In this document: positions 43,221 to 52,366 of the stretch, piece after piece | Numbering within the stretch: position 1 is the stretch's first letter | How the letters are laid out: each line of letters starts with the position of its first letter | NCBI GenBank assembly: GCA_934660915.1 | Contig: CAKUIF010000004.1 | Coordinates: 157,880 to 221,879, forward strand | DNA: 64,000 nucleotides | Direction: 5' to 3' | Origin: an uncultured Olsenella sp. | GTDB lineage: Bacteria; Actinomycetota; Coriobacteriia; Coriobacteriales; Atopobiaceae | Notes under the pieces: model-generated | The model's database searches: none | Seen by the model: only the letters and a program-made list of their open reading frames with translations | What the model was told of the DNA's origin: nothing | Translations under genes and position numbers: made by a program

Positions 43221-43271
43221 AAGGCCCTCGCCCTCGTTTTTGGAAAACTTAAATACCTCGAAGCTCAAGGC

Positions 43272-44366
43272 TTATTTCTCGCCGCCCATGGGGTTCGGCG
43301 TCACGCCTGCTGCGATCTGCTGCTCGTAGAAGCTCGCGGCGCGGTCGAAGTCGCCGGGGAGCACCACCGAGGAGGAGCCCTTGGCGGCGAAGGCCTCCAT
43401 CATGCTCACCCACTGGGTGTACTCGAACAGGCGGTTGGCCTCCTGGCTAGAGAGCTCGGAGCCCTTGATGGTGTCGATGGACTCCTTGATGCCGCGGGCG
43501 ATAGCGATGCGCTGGTCGGCGATGCCCTTGCCCTCGGCGGCCATGGCCTCGGCCTTGGCCTGCGCGGCGATGACGGTCTTCGCGCGGGCGGCGTTCGCGT
43601 CGTTCTGGGCCGACGCGAGGTTGTTCTTTGAGGCGACGATGCGGTTCATCGACTCCTGGACCTCGCGCGGGAGGCGGATGGAGGTGATGAGCGTGGTCAC
43701 GAGGACGTAGCCGTAGCCGAGCATCTTCTTCGCCACGATCTCGTCGATGGAGTTGGCGATGGCGTCCTTCTCGGAGAAGACCTCGTCGAGCGTGCGGTTC
43801 GGAATCTGGGAGCGCAGGGCGTCCGCAAGGTAGTCCTTCATCTGCGCGACGGGGTCGGTCAGGGTGTAGAAGCTCTTCCACACGCCGGACTCGGAGCCCG
43901 CCTGCATGTTGGTCGAGTCGACGTGGTACTGGATCGAGACGTCGAGCTCGATGGTCACGTTGTCGGAGGTCTTGGCGTCGAAGGTCATGTGCTGGTCCTC
44001 GGTCATGAGGTCGACGTCGTGGGCGACGTCGATGAAGGGGACCTTCACGTGGAAACCTGCGCCCATGATGCCGGAGAACCTGCCGAGACGCTCGATGATG
44101 GCGACATGCTGCTGGCGCACGACGTAGCCGCCCTGGGCGACGACGAAGATGACGAGGACAAGCAGGATAACAAAGACCATAACGGGGGCTCCTATCTCTA
44201 AGAAACCGGGGAATCCGTAACCGACATCGACAATCGAATCAATAAGAATCTCAATGAAAGAAGGCAGAACGAAGAAGAGCAGAAAGACAAGAAGGATGAT
44301 CTTCCCAGGCCCGCCGTTGCCACGCCCGCGCGAGCCGCCGCGGCTGTGAGTCACAGGAGATGTCAT
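43272..44366 (-). CDS. SPFH/band 7 membrane protein
   Basis: Stomatin/prohibitin-like protein that forms ring assemblies at membrane microdomains, often with proteases. The 364-aa protein has a Gly/Arg-rich N-terminus and two membrane segments (about 22-45 and 60-80). The SPFH domain starts at VVRQQHVAIIERLGRFSGIMGAG and contains VDVSIQYHV-type strands. An Ala-rich coiled coil follows (AAQAKAEAMAAEGKGIADQRI). Two membrane segments before the SPFH domain is unlike the single anchor of HflK or stomatin. ATG 44366 follows AAGGAG. Confidence 0.85.
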   Translation of the reverse strand: MTSPVTHSRGGSRGRGNGGPGKIILLVFLLFFVLPSFIEILIDSIVDVGYGFPGFLEIGAPVMVFVILLVLVIFVVAQGGYVVRQQHVAIIERLGRFSGIMGAGFHVKVPFIDVAHDVDLMTEDQHMTFDAKTSDNVTIELDVSIQYHVDSTNMQAGSESGVWKSFYTLTDPVAQMKDYLADALRSQIPNRTLDEVFSEKDAIANSIDEIVAKKMLGYGYVLVTTLITSIRLPREVQESMNRIVASKNNLASAQNDANAARAKTVIAAQAKAEAMAAEGKGIADQRIAIARGIKESIDTIKGSELSSQEANRLFEYTQWVSMMEAFAAKGSSSVVLPGDFDRAASFYEQQIAAGVTPNPMGGEK

Positions 44367-44473
44367 GAGGCTCCTTTCCAGATGAATGCTTCGAAGGTCA
44401 TTAAATGAAACGTAGTATACGCGATGCAGGTAAACGCTTTGCAAGCCGCACCCGGACGAAACGTCGCCGTCGG

Positions 44474-45214
44474 CTAGGCCTCGCTCGCGAATCCTTTGAG
44501 GATGCGCGCCGCCGAGGAGGTCATCTCGCGCGAGAAGGCGGAATTCCACTTACGCGCGCAGAACGCCGCGAGGTCGGCTTGCTTGGCCTCAAGCAGCTCA
44601 ACGAGCCGGGAGTCTACCGGCTCATCGTAGGCGTCCTCGAAGACGACGGACTCGACGGGCCAGCGCAGCGGCTTTGCGCGCCGGACCTGACCCGCGGCGG
44701 GGCGCCCGTAGACGACCACGCTGACCGGGACGACCCAACGCGGGCAGGAAAGGATCCTTGCCTGCTCCTCGCAGTGCTCGAGGATGTCGCCGATATAGCA
44801 AGAACCGATACCAAGGCTTTGGGCCGCGACGACCGAGTTCTGGGCGGCGATCATCGTGTCCTCGACGGCGAGGAGGAAATCGCCCACGCCCGGCTCGCGG
44901 GGACTCGCCCCGGCAAGGCAAAAGCCACGGTACCAGCGACGGACATCGGCGCAAAACGCGAGGACGAGCGACGCCTTGGCGATAAAGGGCTGGTTGTCGC
45001 ATGACGCCGCCAGCGCTTCTTTCTTTGTCTGGTCGCGCACGACGACGATGGAGTAGAGCTGCTCGTTTCCCGCGGTCGGGGCCTGAATCGCCGCCTCGAG
45101 GATCTGCAGCTCCTCCTCACGCGTCACCGGCTCGTCGGTAAAAGCCCGAACCGACTTGCGCTCAAAGAGCTGTCGGATGACGTCGTTGGCGGGAAGGGGC
45201 CTCGAGCTATCCAT
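44474..45214 (-). CDS. Nitroreductase-family flavoprotein
   Basis: FMN-dependent oxidoreductase of 246 aa. The N-terminal RKSVRAFTDEPVTREEELQILEAAIQAPTAGN is the family FMN-binding signature, followed by VAAQSLGIGSCYIGDI. It reduces nitro or quinone compounds, or acts in specific pathways; the substrate is not evident. ATG 45214 follows AAGGAGAAG. It stands downstream of the DUF3267 gene with 34 nt between, so co-transcription is likely. The C-terminal tail after VDSRLVELL is longer than in compact members. Confidence 0.87.
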   Translation of the reverse strand: MDSSRPLPANDVIRQLFERKSVRAFTDEPVTREEELQILEAAIQAPTAGNEQLYSIVVVRDQTKKEALAASCDNQPFIAKASLVLAFCADVRRWYRGFCLAGASPREPGVGDFLLAVEDTMIAAQNSVVAAQSLGIGSCYIGDILEHCEEQARILSCPRWVVPVSVVVYGRPAAGQVRRAKPLRWPVESVVFEDAYDEPVDSRLVELLEAKQADLAAFCARKWNSAFSREMTSSAARILKGFASEA

Positions 45215-45248
45215 GCACTTCTCCTTAAAAATGTGGCTCCTCGGGGGC

Positions 45249-45779
45249 TTAGCCCTCTTCGAGCAGCGTGATTCCGAATTCCGTGTCCCGAACATGGGTG
45301 CAGGCAGGCTCCCGCAGGATGGTATGGGCCATGAGCAGGTCCCCGACGCACCCCGATAGGTGGGTCGCAGCGAGCAGGACCGCGAGCGCCGGGCACGAGC
45401 ACGCAAGCGAGGCGGCGACAAGCGTCGCCGTCACGACGACGGCCGGGACAAGAAGCGCCGCGAGCTCGGCGGATCGCGGAACGACGGCGCCGTTGATGGT
45501 CGTGTAAAGAAACGCGTCCTTGAAGCCGAAGCCGACGCGGACGCCGGGAACAAGCAGCTTGAAGGCCGCCGCATGCACGAGCTCGTGCACAGGAAGCGCC
45601 ACGAGCGAGCCTGCGACCAGCGCCGCGAGCCAGGAAAGACCGAGCTCCGCGCCCTTCTCTCCGACCAAGACGAGCACGGAGACGGCAAGGCCCGCCGCGA
45701 GCATGCCGAGCGAGAGCACGACCATCCTTTGTCGAAGGACCTCGTCGGCGAGCACATCTATGTCTGCGATCTCTCTCAT
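45249..45779 (-). CDS. DUF3267-like membrane metalloprotease
   Basis: Putative zinc protease of the membrane. The 176-aa protein has a HELVHAAAF motif (HExxH) at the end of a membrane helix, preceded by SLVALP, and further helices around LLVPAVVVTATLVAASLA and a second His/Asp-bearing segment ATHLSGCVGDLLMAH. This matches the DUF3267 layout, about 180 aa. ATG 45779 is used because AGGGTGGAGG precedes it. A role is not known; family members are proposed intramembrane or membrane proteases. Confidence 0.75.
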   Translation of the reverse strand: MREIADIDVLADEVLRQRMVVLSLGMLAAGLAVSVLVLVGEKGAELGLSWLAALVAGSLVALPVHELVHAAAFKLLVPGVRVGFGFKDAFLYTTINGAVVPRSAELAALLVPAVVVTATLVAASLACSCPALAVLLAATHLSGCVGDLLMAHTILREPACTHVRDTEFGITLLEEG

Positions 45780-45863
45780 GTCCTCCACCCTACACCAGCC
45801 GTCGCCCAATGTGGGATACTAAGCAGGTTGAACAATCCGGGAGCAACGCAAAGGAGCAACGCG

Positions 45864-47891
45864 ATGCCCGAAAACCGTCCCACCTTCCCCAAACGCGCCG
45901 TCATCACGGGCGGCATGCCCTACGGCAACAAGAACCTCCACTTCGGCCACATCGGCGGCGTCTTCGTCCCCGCCGACTTCTTTGCCCGGTTCCTCCGCGA
46001 CCGCATCGGCGAGAAGAACGTGATCTTCGTCTCCGGCACCGACTGCTACGGCTCCCCCATCATGGAGGGCTACCGCAAGAAGGTCGAGAACGAGGGCTAC
46101 GAGGGCACTATCACCGACTACGTCCGCGCCAACCACGACGCCCAGAAGGCCGCCCTCGACGCCTACGAGATCAGCCTCGACATCTTCGAGGGCTCCGGCC
46201 TTGAGCCCGCCCGTTCCCACCACCACAGGTTCACGGCCGAGCTGCTCCGCCGCCTCTACGAGCGCGGCTACCTGAAGCGCCGCACCACGCGCCAGTTCTA
46301 CGACGTCGAGGCTGGCCAGTTCCTCAACGGACGCCAGGTCATCGGGCGCTGCCCGGTTCGCGGATGCAAGTCCGAGAAGGCGTACGCCGACGAGTGCGAC
46401 CTCGGCCACCAGTTCGACCCCGAGGAGCTCATCGCCCCTGTGTCCCAGCTCACCGGCACCACGCCTGAGCTGCGCCCGGTTGACAACTGGTATTTCGACC
46501 TGCCCGCGTTTCGCCCTGAGCTCGACGCCCTCATGGACGAGTGGGACGCAGACCCCCAGGTCCGCGCCATCGTGACCAAGACCGTCCGCGAGTCGCTCGT
46601 CGACCCGGTCATGTATATCCAGAACAAGTTCCGCGAGGCCTTCGACGCCGTTGCCGGAAAGCTCCCGGCCCACACCGTGGCGGAGCCCCAGGGCAACGCC
46701 CAGTCCTTCTCGGTGACCTTCGCCGACTGGGAGGCTCGCGACGAGGCGCGCGAGGTCCTCGAGGAGGCCGGCGTGCGCTTCCGCACCGGCAAGTGCCTGC
46801 TGCCCCTGCGCATCACCGGAAACATCGACTGGGGCGTCCCCGCGCCCGAGCTCGAGGGCGCAGCCGGCCTCACCGTGTGGGTCTGGCCCGAGAGTCTCTG
46901 GGCACCGATCAGCTTCACGCAGACCGTTCTCGACCTCGACGCCCAGGCGGGCGGCGGGCGCTACTCGTCCGACGACTGGCGCGATTGGTGGTGCGGCGAC
47001 GACGCGCGCGTCTACCAGTTCATCGGCCAGGACAACATCTACTTCTACTGCGTGGCGCAGCCGGCAATGTGGAAGGCGCTCGACTGGGGCCTTTTCCAGG
47101 ACACGCCCATCGCCAACTACCACATCCTCTTTATGAACAAGAAGGCCAGCTCCTCGGGCGCCATCAAGCCGCCCATGGCGGCAGAGCTGCTCGACGTCTA
47201 TACCCCCGAGCAGCTTCGCGCCCACTGGCTCTCGCTCGGACTCGACCAGAAGGCCGTCTCGTTCAACCCGAAGCCCTTCGACACGTCCGTCTCGCACAAG
47301 GACAAGAAGACCGGGGAGGACGTCCTCGTCAAGGACGACCCGCGCATCGTCGACCCCGCGCTGAAGGAGTCCGCGTTTCTCACCAACATCTTCAACCGCC
47401 TCGCGCGCAGCTGCTTCTACGGCGCCGCGAACGTCTGCGACGCCCACCTTCCCGAGGCTGAGCCTCACGCGGAGGTCGTCGAGGCCTGCCGAAAGGCGAC
47501 GCTCGACTTCGAGGCCGCCGCGCACGCCTTCGATGCGCACGGCGCGCTCGGCATCGCCGAGGAGCTCTGCCGAGCCGAGAACAAGCGCTGGGACGAGGCC
47601 TCCAAGGCCGCCAAGGGCGACGACGCCGCCTACGAGCAGGCGCTCGCCGACGCCTTCCGCGCGCTTCGCACAGTGACGCTGCTCATGCACCCCGCCGTGC
47701 CGGGCGGCTGCGAGAAGATCTGCGAGCACATGGGCTTTGGCGCGGAGGAGTTCTTCACCTGGGAGCACGCCTTCGACGGCCCCGCCGAGCTCGCGGCGCT
47801 GCGCGGCGAGAAGCCCTCGGGCCACGCCATCGTGCCCCTGCCGCCTCGTTTCGACTTCTTTGAGAAGCACCCCTCGCAGCTCAAGAAATAA
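45864..47891 (+). CDS. Methionyl-tRNA synthetase-like class I aminoacyl-tRNA ligase
   Basis: A 675-aa class I synthetase of MetRS type: HIGH-like LHFGHIGGVF (near residue 26), the zinc knuckle region GRCPVRGCKSEKAYADECDLGH, and FIGQDNIYFYCVAQPAMW. The usual KMSKS loop is replaced by NKKASSSGAIKPP, and several insertions are present relative to E. coli MetG. The family is seen in Coriobacteria and some Firmicutes under the name class I tRNA ligase. I cannot tell whether it is the sole MetRS. ATG 45864 follows AAGGAG. A REP-like inverted repeat lies just downstream. Confidence 0.82.
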   Translation: MPENRPTFPKRAVITGGMPYGNKNLHFGHIGGVFVPADFFARFLRDRIGEKNVIFVSGTDCYGSPIMEGYRKKVENEGYEGTITDYVRANHDAQKAALDAYEISLDIFEGSGLEPARSHHHRFTAELLRRLYERGYLKRRTTRQFYDVEAGQFLNGRQVIGRCPVRGCKSEKAYADECDLGHQFDPEELIAPVSQLTGTTPELRPVDNWYFDLPAFRPELDALMDEWDADPQVRAIVTKTVRESLVDPVMYIQNKFREAFDAVAGKLPAHTVAEPQGNAQSFSVTFADWEARDEAREVLEEAGVRFRTGKCLLPLRITGNIDWGVPAPELEGAAGLTVWVWPESLWAPISFTQTVLDLDAQAGGGRYSSDDWRDWWCGDDARVYQFIGQDNIYFYCVAQPAMWKALDWGLFQDTPIANYHILFMNKKASSSGAIKPPMAAELLDVYTPEQLRAHWLSLGLDQKAVSFNPKPFDTSVSHKDKKTGEDVLVKDDPRIVDPALKESAFLTNIFNRLARSCFYGAANVCDAHLPEAEPHAEVVEACRKATLDFEAAAHAFDAHGALGIAEELCRAENKRWDEASKAAKGDDAAYEQALADAFRALRTVTLLMHPAVPGGCEKICEHMGFGAEEFFTWEHAFDGPAELAALRGEKPSGHAIVPLPPRFDFFEKHPSQLKK

Positions 47892-47902
47892 CACCGATCT
47901 GT

Positions 47903-47968
47903 AAGGGACGGGGGATATTGTCCGGGCGTTCCGCGGATGCGGAAATGGGACAAAATCCCCCGTCCCTT
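47903..47968. repeat. REP-type inverted pair (REPIN-like) between the synthetase and hydrolase genes
   Basis: The arms AAGGGACGGGGGATATTGTC (47903-47922) and its near-complement at 47949-47968 differ at one base. The 25-nt loop holds a TTCCGC/GCGGAA mini-hairpin. The element is followed by CTTTTGTCCC. It may also end transcription of the synthetase gene. Sequences of this GGGACGGGGGAT type are known to me as frequent intergenic repeats in Coriobacteria. Confidence 0.75.
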
Positions 47969-47986
47969 TTGTCCCAAAGGGAGAAC

Positions 47987-49444
47987 ATGAGCGTTACTCC
48001 GCCGCCTGTGCACGTGCCGCGACCCTACGAGCGGCCAAAGTCCAACCTCGCCGCGCGCGTCGATGTGCCCACCTCCGACGGGGCGTCGATAGCCGCCTTC
48101 ATCTACGCGCCCCACGGGGCAAAAGACGCCCCCGGCACCCCGTTCGGGATCGATCCGAGCGTCCCGCCCGTGCTCATGCTGCACGGCAACGGGGAGGAGC
48201 ACGGGATCTTCGGCCCCGTGATCGACGCCGTCGTGGAGTGCGGCCGCGCGGTCGTGGCCGTCGACTCCCGCAGCCAGGGCGAGTCCACCCGCGGCGCGGC
48301 GTCGCTCACCTACGAGCTCATGGCGAGCGACGCCATCGAGGTCATGAGCCGGCTGGGCGTTTGGGAGTGCCATGTGCTTGGCTTCTCGGACGGCGGCATC
48401 CTGGGGCTTCTGCTTGCCCGAGACTGGGGCGCCCACGTGCTCTCGCTCACCGCGCTCGGCGCAAACCTCACGCCCGCCGGCCTGCCTGCGGAGGACACGC
48501 AGTGGATGGCCGAGGCCGCCGCGGCCAACGCCGCATGGGCAGCCGAGGGCTGGGAAGGCGAGCTCGACGAGGAGAGCAACGCCGTGCCCTCCCCCGTTGA
48601 GGCCGGACGCATAGCCGAGCTCCTTGCCCTCATGGTCGACCAACCTCAGATCGAGGCCTCATCGCTCGCCAAGATCTCCTGCCCCGTCACCGTCATGGCC
48701 GGGGAGTTCGACGTCGTGCTGCCCGAGGAGACGCGCCGGATCGTCGATGCCATCCCGGGGGCCGGCGAGTACATCGTCCCGGGCGCGGAGCACACCCTGC
48801 CGAAAATCTGCCCGGGCACCGTTGTCGAGGTGCTTCTTGAGACCATCTGCCAAAACGACGTCCGCAGGCCCGTGCGCGAGGTCGCCCCACCGAACGACGT
48901 GCTCGTCGTCCCCGTCGACGGCTCATGGTCTGAAGACCTCGATGAGCTTTACCGGCGCGTCGACGCCGATCCCGGCACCAGCGGGTGGGTCCAGGGAATC
49001 TGGCCGCCCGAGGGCCTCGCCGCCGAGCTCGCGAGCGCGGGCAAGACCCTCGTGGCCTTCGACGCGGCGACGAGCGAGGTCCTCGGCGCCGTATCGGTCG
49101 ACCATGACGCGGACATGGGCGACGGCTGGGAGCCAGGGCACGGCCGCGGGACCGGCGGCGCCGACTGGGAGCCGCTGGCGGAGGACTCCGTCGCATGCTT
49201 CCACCTGCTTGCGGTCGACCCGGCGGCGCACGGGCGCCACGTCGCGAGCGCGCTTCTTGCCGCCGCGGAGGCGCGGGCCCGCGATATCGGGGCGTCCGTC
49301 GTGCGGCTGAACACAAGCGTCGCCAACGTCGAGGCGAACAACCTCTACACCCGCGAGGGGTTCACGCGCCACAAGCCGATCTGGCTCCCCTACCCGGGCC
49401 TTCCGCTGCCCGGATACACCAACCTTTGGGAGAAGCGCCTGTAG
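47987..49444 (+). CDS. Alpha/beta hydrolase fused to a GNAT acetyltransferase
   Basis: Two-domain protein of 485 aa. Residues about 10-285 are an alpha/beta hydrolase: oxyanion region MLHGNGEEHGIF, nucleophile elbow GFSDGG (Ser), acid in AGEFDVVLPEE (Asp) and His in PGAEHTLPK. Residues about 310-485 are a GNAT domain with FHLLAVDPAAHGRHVASALLAAAEARARD (acetyl-CoA loop) and NNLYTREGFTR. The two domains probably act on one metabolite, but it is unknown. ATG 47987 follows AAAGGGAG. It is separated from the upstream synthetase by the REP pair and is convergent with phoR. Confidence 0.83.
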   Translation: MSVTPPPVHVPRPYERPKSNLAARVDVPTSDGASIAAFIYAPHGAKDAPGTPFGIDPSVPPVLMLHGNGEEHGIFGPVIDAVVECGRAVVAVDSRSQGESTRGAASLTYELMASDAIEVMSRLGVWECHVLGFSDGGILGLLLARDWGAHVLSLTALGANLTPAGLPAEDTQWMAEAAAANAAWAAEGWEGELDEESNAVPSPVEAGRIAELLALMVDQPQIEASSLAKISCPVTVMAGEFDVVLPEETRRIVDAIPGAGEYIVPGAEHTLPKICPGTVVEVLLETICQNDVRRPVREVAPPNDVLVVPVDGSWSEDLDELYRRVDADPGTSGWVQGIWPPEGLAAELASAGKTLVAFDAATSEVLGAVSVDHDADMGDGWEPGHGRGTGGADWEPLAEDSVACFHLLAVDPAAHGRHVASALLAAAEARARDIGASVVRLNTSVANVEANNLYTREGFTRHKPIWLPYPGLPLPGYTNLWEKRL

Positions 49445-49482
49445 AGGGAGCTCGATGACAGCCTAAATATCCAGGAAACTAA

Positions 49483-49532
49483 GAAATGCCCGGGACGGAC
49501 GCAGCCAAACCTGCGGTCACCCCGGGCATTTC
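49483..49532. terminator. Bidirectional terminator between the hydrolase-GNAT gene and phoR
   Basis: The stem GAAATGCCCGGG/CCCGGGCATTTC has an inner GACGCA/TGCGGTC pairing. AAA/TTT at the base gives a short T run on both strands between convergent genes. Confidence 0.82.
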
Positions 49533-49547
49533 CCAGAAACCCGATAG

Positions 49548-50948
49548 TTAGAACAGCACCGTGATGGTGGTGCCCACGCCCTCCTCGGACTCGAGGCGGA
49601 TCTCCGCGTCATGGAATGCCGCGGCGTGCTTGACGATGGCGAGCCCCAGCCCCGTGCCGCCCATGTCGCGGCTACGGCCCTTGTCAACGCGGTAGAAGCG
49701 CTCGAAGACCTTAGACTGCGCCTCCCCAGGGATGCCGATGCCGGTATCGCTCACGCGGACCGCCGGGCGACCCTCGATGGGCAGCACCCAGACAAAGACG
49801 CGCCCGCCCTTCTTGTTGTAGCGGATGGCGTTCTCCACAAGGTTGCTCACGAGCTCGTCGAGCAGGCGTGCGTTGCCCTGGACATAGCTGCAGACGCCCT
49901 CGACCTTGAGCGCGACCTCGGCTTTTCTCGCCTTTCGCTCGAGGCGCGCCGCGACGTCGCGCGCGACCCCCATAAGGTCGACGCGCTCGCTCGGACCGAA
50001 CAACGAGTCGCGCTCGCCTCCGCGCTCCGTCTCGTCGAGCTTGGAGAGCATGAGGATGTCGGAGACGAGCGAGCTCAGCCTCTGGGCGTCCTTATAGATG
50101 CGGCCGGCAAAGTCCTGGACATCGTTGGGGCGGCATATCCCGTCTCGGATCAGCTCCGCGGCACCCGAGATGCTCGCGATGGGGGTCTTGAGCTCGTGGG
50201 TGACGTTGCTCGTGAACTCGCGGCGCATGTCGTTGGCGTCCTGGATGGCGCTCATGCGGCGCACGAGCTGGCTGTGCTGGTCGTTGAGCCTGCTCACCAG
50301 GGGCTCAAGCTCCTCATAGGGGGCGTTCGTCTCGGAGGAGGCGGGGTCGATCTCGAGGATCGGCCTCGCGATGCCCACGGCGAGGTGACGCGAGACGAGC
50401 CAGCCCGCGACGACGACCACTGCGGCGATGATCACGAGCAAGGCGAAATCGCTCGAGAGAAACGCGACGACGCTCGCGCGCTCCACGGAGATTCTGAGCA
50501 CGTCGCCGGAGGAAAGCCTACGCGCGTTATAGAGGCTCACATACCCCACGGTCTCGGAGCTGCGGTCCGAGAAGCCCTCGCCGTCGGCCAGTGCCTGGGC
50601 GATCTCGGGCCTGTCGGCGTGGTTGGGAAGGGTCGACGCATCGGCTCTCGAGTCGTAGAGGACATTGCCATCGGGAGCCACAAGGGTGGCGCGCAGCTGG
50701 CCAAGCTCGAGCGACGCCAGGACCTCCTCGTCGTTGTTGGTCTGATCAAGCAGGGAGCAGAGCGTCGCGCACTCGCCGGCGAGCTGCTCGTGCTCGTCGG
50801 CAAAGAACGCGCCCTGGAACAAGACGGCCGACGCCGCCGTCACGACGATGGCGACGGCGGCGCAGGCTGTGACGATGGAGAGGAAGATCTGCCTGGTGAG
50901 CGAAAGCTTCCTAGAAGCGCCCTTATTTGTAGATGAATCGCCGGTCAA
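49548..50948 (-). CDS. phoR: Sensor histidine kinase PhoR
   Basis: Membrane sensor that phosphorylates PhoB under phosphate limitation. The 466-aa protein has two membrane helices (about 20-45 and 165-190) flanking an extracytoplasmic region. A HisKA domain with SNVTHELKTPIASI follows (His near 247), then the ATPase domain with N-box VENAIRYNKKGG, DTGIGIPGEA and GGTGLGLAIVKHAA. The start is TTG 50948, with AGGAGG 4-5 nt upstream. It is the last gene of the phosphate operon; phoB ends only 20 nt before. Confidence 0.93.
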   Translation of the reverse strand: MTGDSSTNKGASRKLSLTRQIFLSIVTACAAVAIVVTAASAVLFQGAFFADEHEQLAGECATLCSLLDQTNNDEEVLASLELGQLRATLVAPDGNVLYDSRADASTLPNHADRPEIAQALADGEGFSDRSSETVGYVSLYNARRLSSGDVLRISVERASVVAFLSSDFALLVIIAAVVVVAGWLVSRHLAVGIARPILEIDPASSETNAPYEELEPLVSRLNDQHSQLVRRMSAIQDANDMRREFTSNVTHELKTPIASISGAAELIRDGICRPNDVQDFAGRIYKDAQRLSSLVSDILMLSKLDETERGGERDSLFGPSERVDLMGVARDVAARLERKARKAEVALKVEGVCSYVQGNARLLDELVSNLVENAIRYNKKGGRVFVWVLPIEGRPAVRVSDTGIGIPGEAQSKVFERFYRVDKGRSRDMGGTGLGLAIVKHAAAFHDAEIRLESEEGVGTTITVLF

Positions 50949-50968
50949 AGACCCTCCTCAAGCTTTGC

Positions 50969-51661
50969 TTAGCCGCGCAGGCGGTATCCGACGCCGCGAA
51001 CGGTCTCGATGAGGTCGCTCGCGTCGCCGAGCTTGGCGCGGATCTGCTGGACATGGACGTCGACCGTCCTCGAGCCGCCGTCGAAGTCCCAGCCCCAGAC
51101 GCGCTGGAGCAGGGTCTCGCGGGAGAACACGACGCCCGGCGACTTGATGAGAAACGAGAGAAGGTCGAACTCGCGCATGGTGAGCGAGAGCTCCTCGCCG
51201 TCGAGCGTGGCCTCCCTGCGCTCGGGCCAGACGCTCACGGGTCCCGCGGAGTAGCAGGAGGACTCGGCGGCCTCGCTGTCGCGGCCGGCGCGGCGAAGAA
51301 GCGCCCGCGTGCGGCTCACCATCTCCATCATCCCAAAGGGTTTGGAGAGGTAGTCGTCCGCCCCGCCGTCGAGGGCGCGCACCTTGTCGAGCTCGGTGTC
51401 CTTGGCGGTGAGCATCATGACGGGGACGTTGGAGAGACCGGGCATCTTTCGGATGCGCGAGAGGATCTCGAGGCCGTCCGCGTCCGGGAGCATGATGTCG
51501 AGAAGGACCGCGTCGGGCTTGCGCTCGGCGCAGGCGCGCCTGAACTCGGCGTCGTCGGCACAGCCCTTTGCCTCAATGCCGCCCTGGCCCAGGGCATAGA
51601 CCGTGAGCTCGCGGATGTTCTTGTCGTCCTCTACGTAGTAGACCACGTTCGACGCTCCCAT
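50969..51661 (-). CDS. phoB: Response regulator PhoB/PhoP
   Basis: OmpR-family transcription factor. The 230-aa protein has a receiver domain with VYYVEDDKNIREL, the phosphorylated Asp in VLLDIMLPDADG and the conserved Lys in YLSKPF. A C-terminal winged helix follows (LTMREFDLLSFLIKSPGVVFSRETLL, RTVDVHVQQIRAKLG). Its location after phoU and before phoR identifies it as the phosphate regulator, and it is the likely binder of the TTACAA cluster before pstS. ATG 51661 follows AGGGAAG. Confidence 0.94.
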   Translation of the reverse strand: MGASNVVYYVEDDKNIRELTVYALGQGGIEAKGCADDAEFRRACAERKPDAVLLDIMLPDADGLEILSRIRKMPGLSNVPVMMLTAKDTELDKVRALDGGADDYLSKPFGMMEMVSRTRALLRRAGRDSEAAESSCYSAGPVSVWPERREATLDGEELSLTMREFDLLSFLIKSPGVVFSRETLLQRVWGWDFDGGSRTVDVHVQQIRAKLGDASDLIETVRGVGYRLRG

Positions 51662-51672
51662 CAGGTACTTCC

Positions 51673-52365
51673 CTACTGCTCGAGCCCGCCGGCCTGGCTG
51701 GGCTTCTCCTCGACCTTGTGCTCGCCGGTCACGCGGAAGATCGCCCACGCGGCCACGCGCTTGGAGAGGTCGCCGATGCGCTCGTAGTACTTGGCAACCA
51801 TAAGAAGCTCAGGCAGGTACTTGGCGGAGGACTTCCCGTCGCGGATAAGCTTGACGAGCTTCTCCTCGGCATCGGAGTACAGAGAGTTTACCGCGTCGTC
51901 GGCCTCGATGACCGACTGGGCGAGCTCGACGTCCGAATTGATGAAGGCGTCGGATGCGCGCTGGACCATGACGGCGCACTTCTCGCTCATGGACAGGAAC
52001 TCGTCGGAGACCTTCGCGGAGGCCTTCGCCGGGATGTCCTCAACAAGAAACGCGATGTCGCGGGTCATGCCGTCGATGTGCGAGAGGTCGGAGACGATGC
52101 GGAAAGCGCCGGAGACGAAGCGGAGGTCGTCGCCGATGAGCGGCTGCTGGAGGAGCATCGCGTCGAGGCAGGCCTCCTCGATGCCCTGGCGCAGGCGGTC
52201 CTCCGCCTTGCGGCCGCCGGCAAGGCCCTCCTGAGCGCCGCGGTCGCCTGTGGCGGCAAGGCCCGAGGCGCGCACGTCGGAGACGCACTTCTCCTTGAAT
52301 CGAACGATGTAGTCCTTGATGTCGCCGAGCTGGCCGGTGAGCTTGGTGCGGGTCTGCATAACCAT
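51673..52365 (-). CDS. phoU: Phosphate signalling protein PhoU
   Basis: Couples the Pst transporter state to PhoR and restrains uptake when phosphate is plentiful. The 230-aa, all-helical protein has the two three-helix repeats with acidic metal-binding motifs: HIDGMTRDIAFLVED in the first half and KYYERIGDLSKRVAAWAIF (E-x-x-x-D) in the second. ATG 52365 lies one base after the pstB stop. It sits between pstB and phoB. Confidence 0.93.
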   Translation of the reverse strand: MVMQTRTKLTGQLGDIKDYIVRFKEKCVSDVRASGLAATGDRGAQEGLAGGRKAEDRLRQGIEEACLDAMLLQQPLIGDDLRFVSGAFRIVSDLSHIDGMTRDIAFLVEDIPAKASAKVSDEFLSMSEKCAVMVQRASDAFINSDVELAQSVIEADDAVNSLYSDAEEKLVKLIRDGKSSAKYLPELLMVAKYYERIGDLSKRVAAWAIFRVTGEHKVEEKPSQAGGLEQ

Positions 52366-52366
52366 A

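Noticed and set aside
45819..47894. 691-codon open frame on the minus strand opposite the MetRS-like gene
   Set aside because: High-GC shadow frame: Val/Leu/Gly/Ala-rich with no recognisable domain, while the plus strand encodes a clear synthetase with a good ribosome site.
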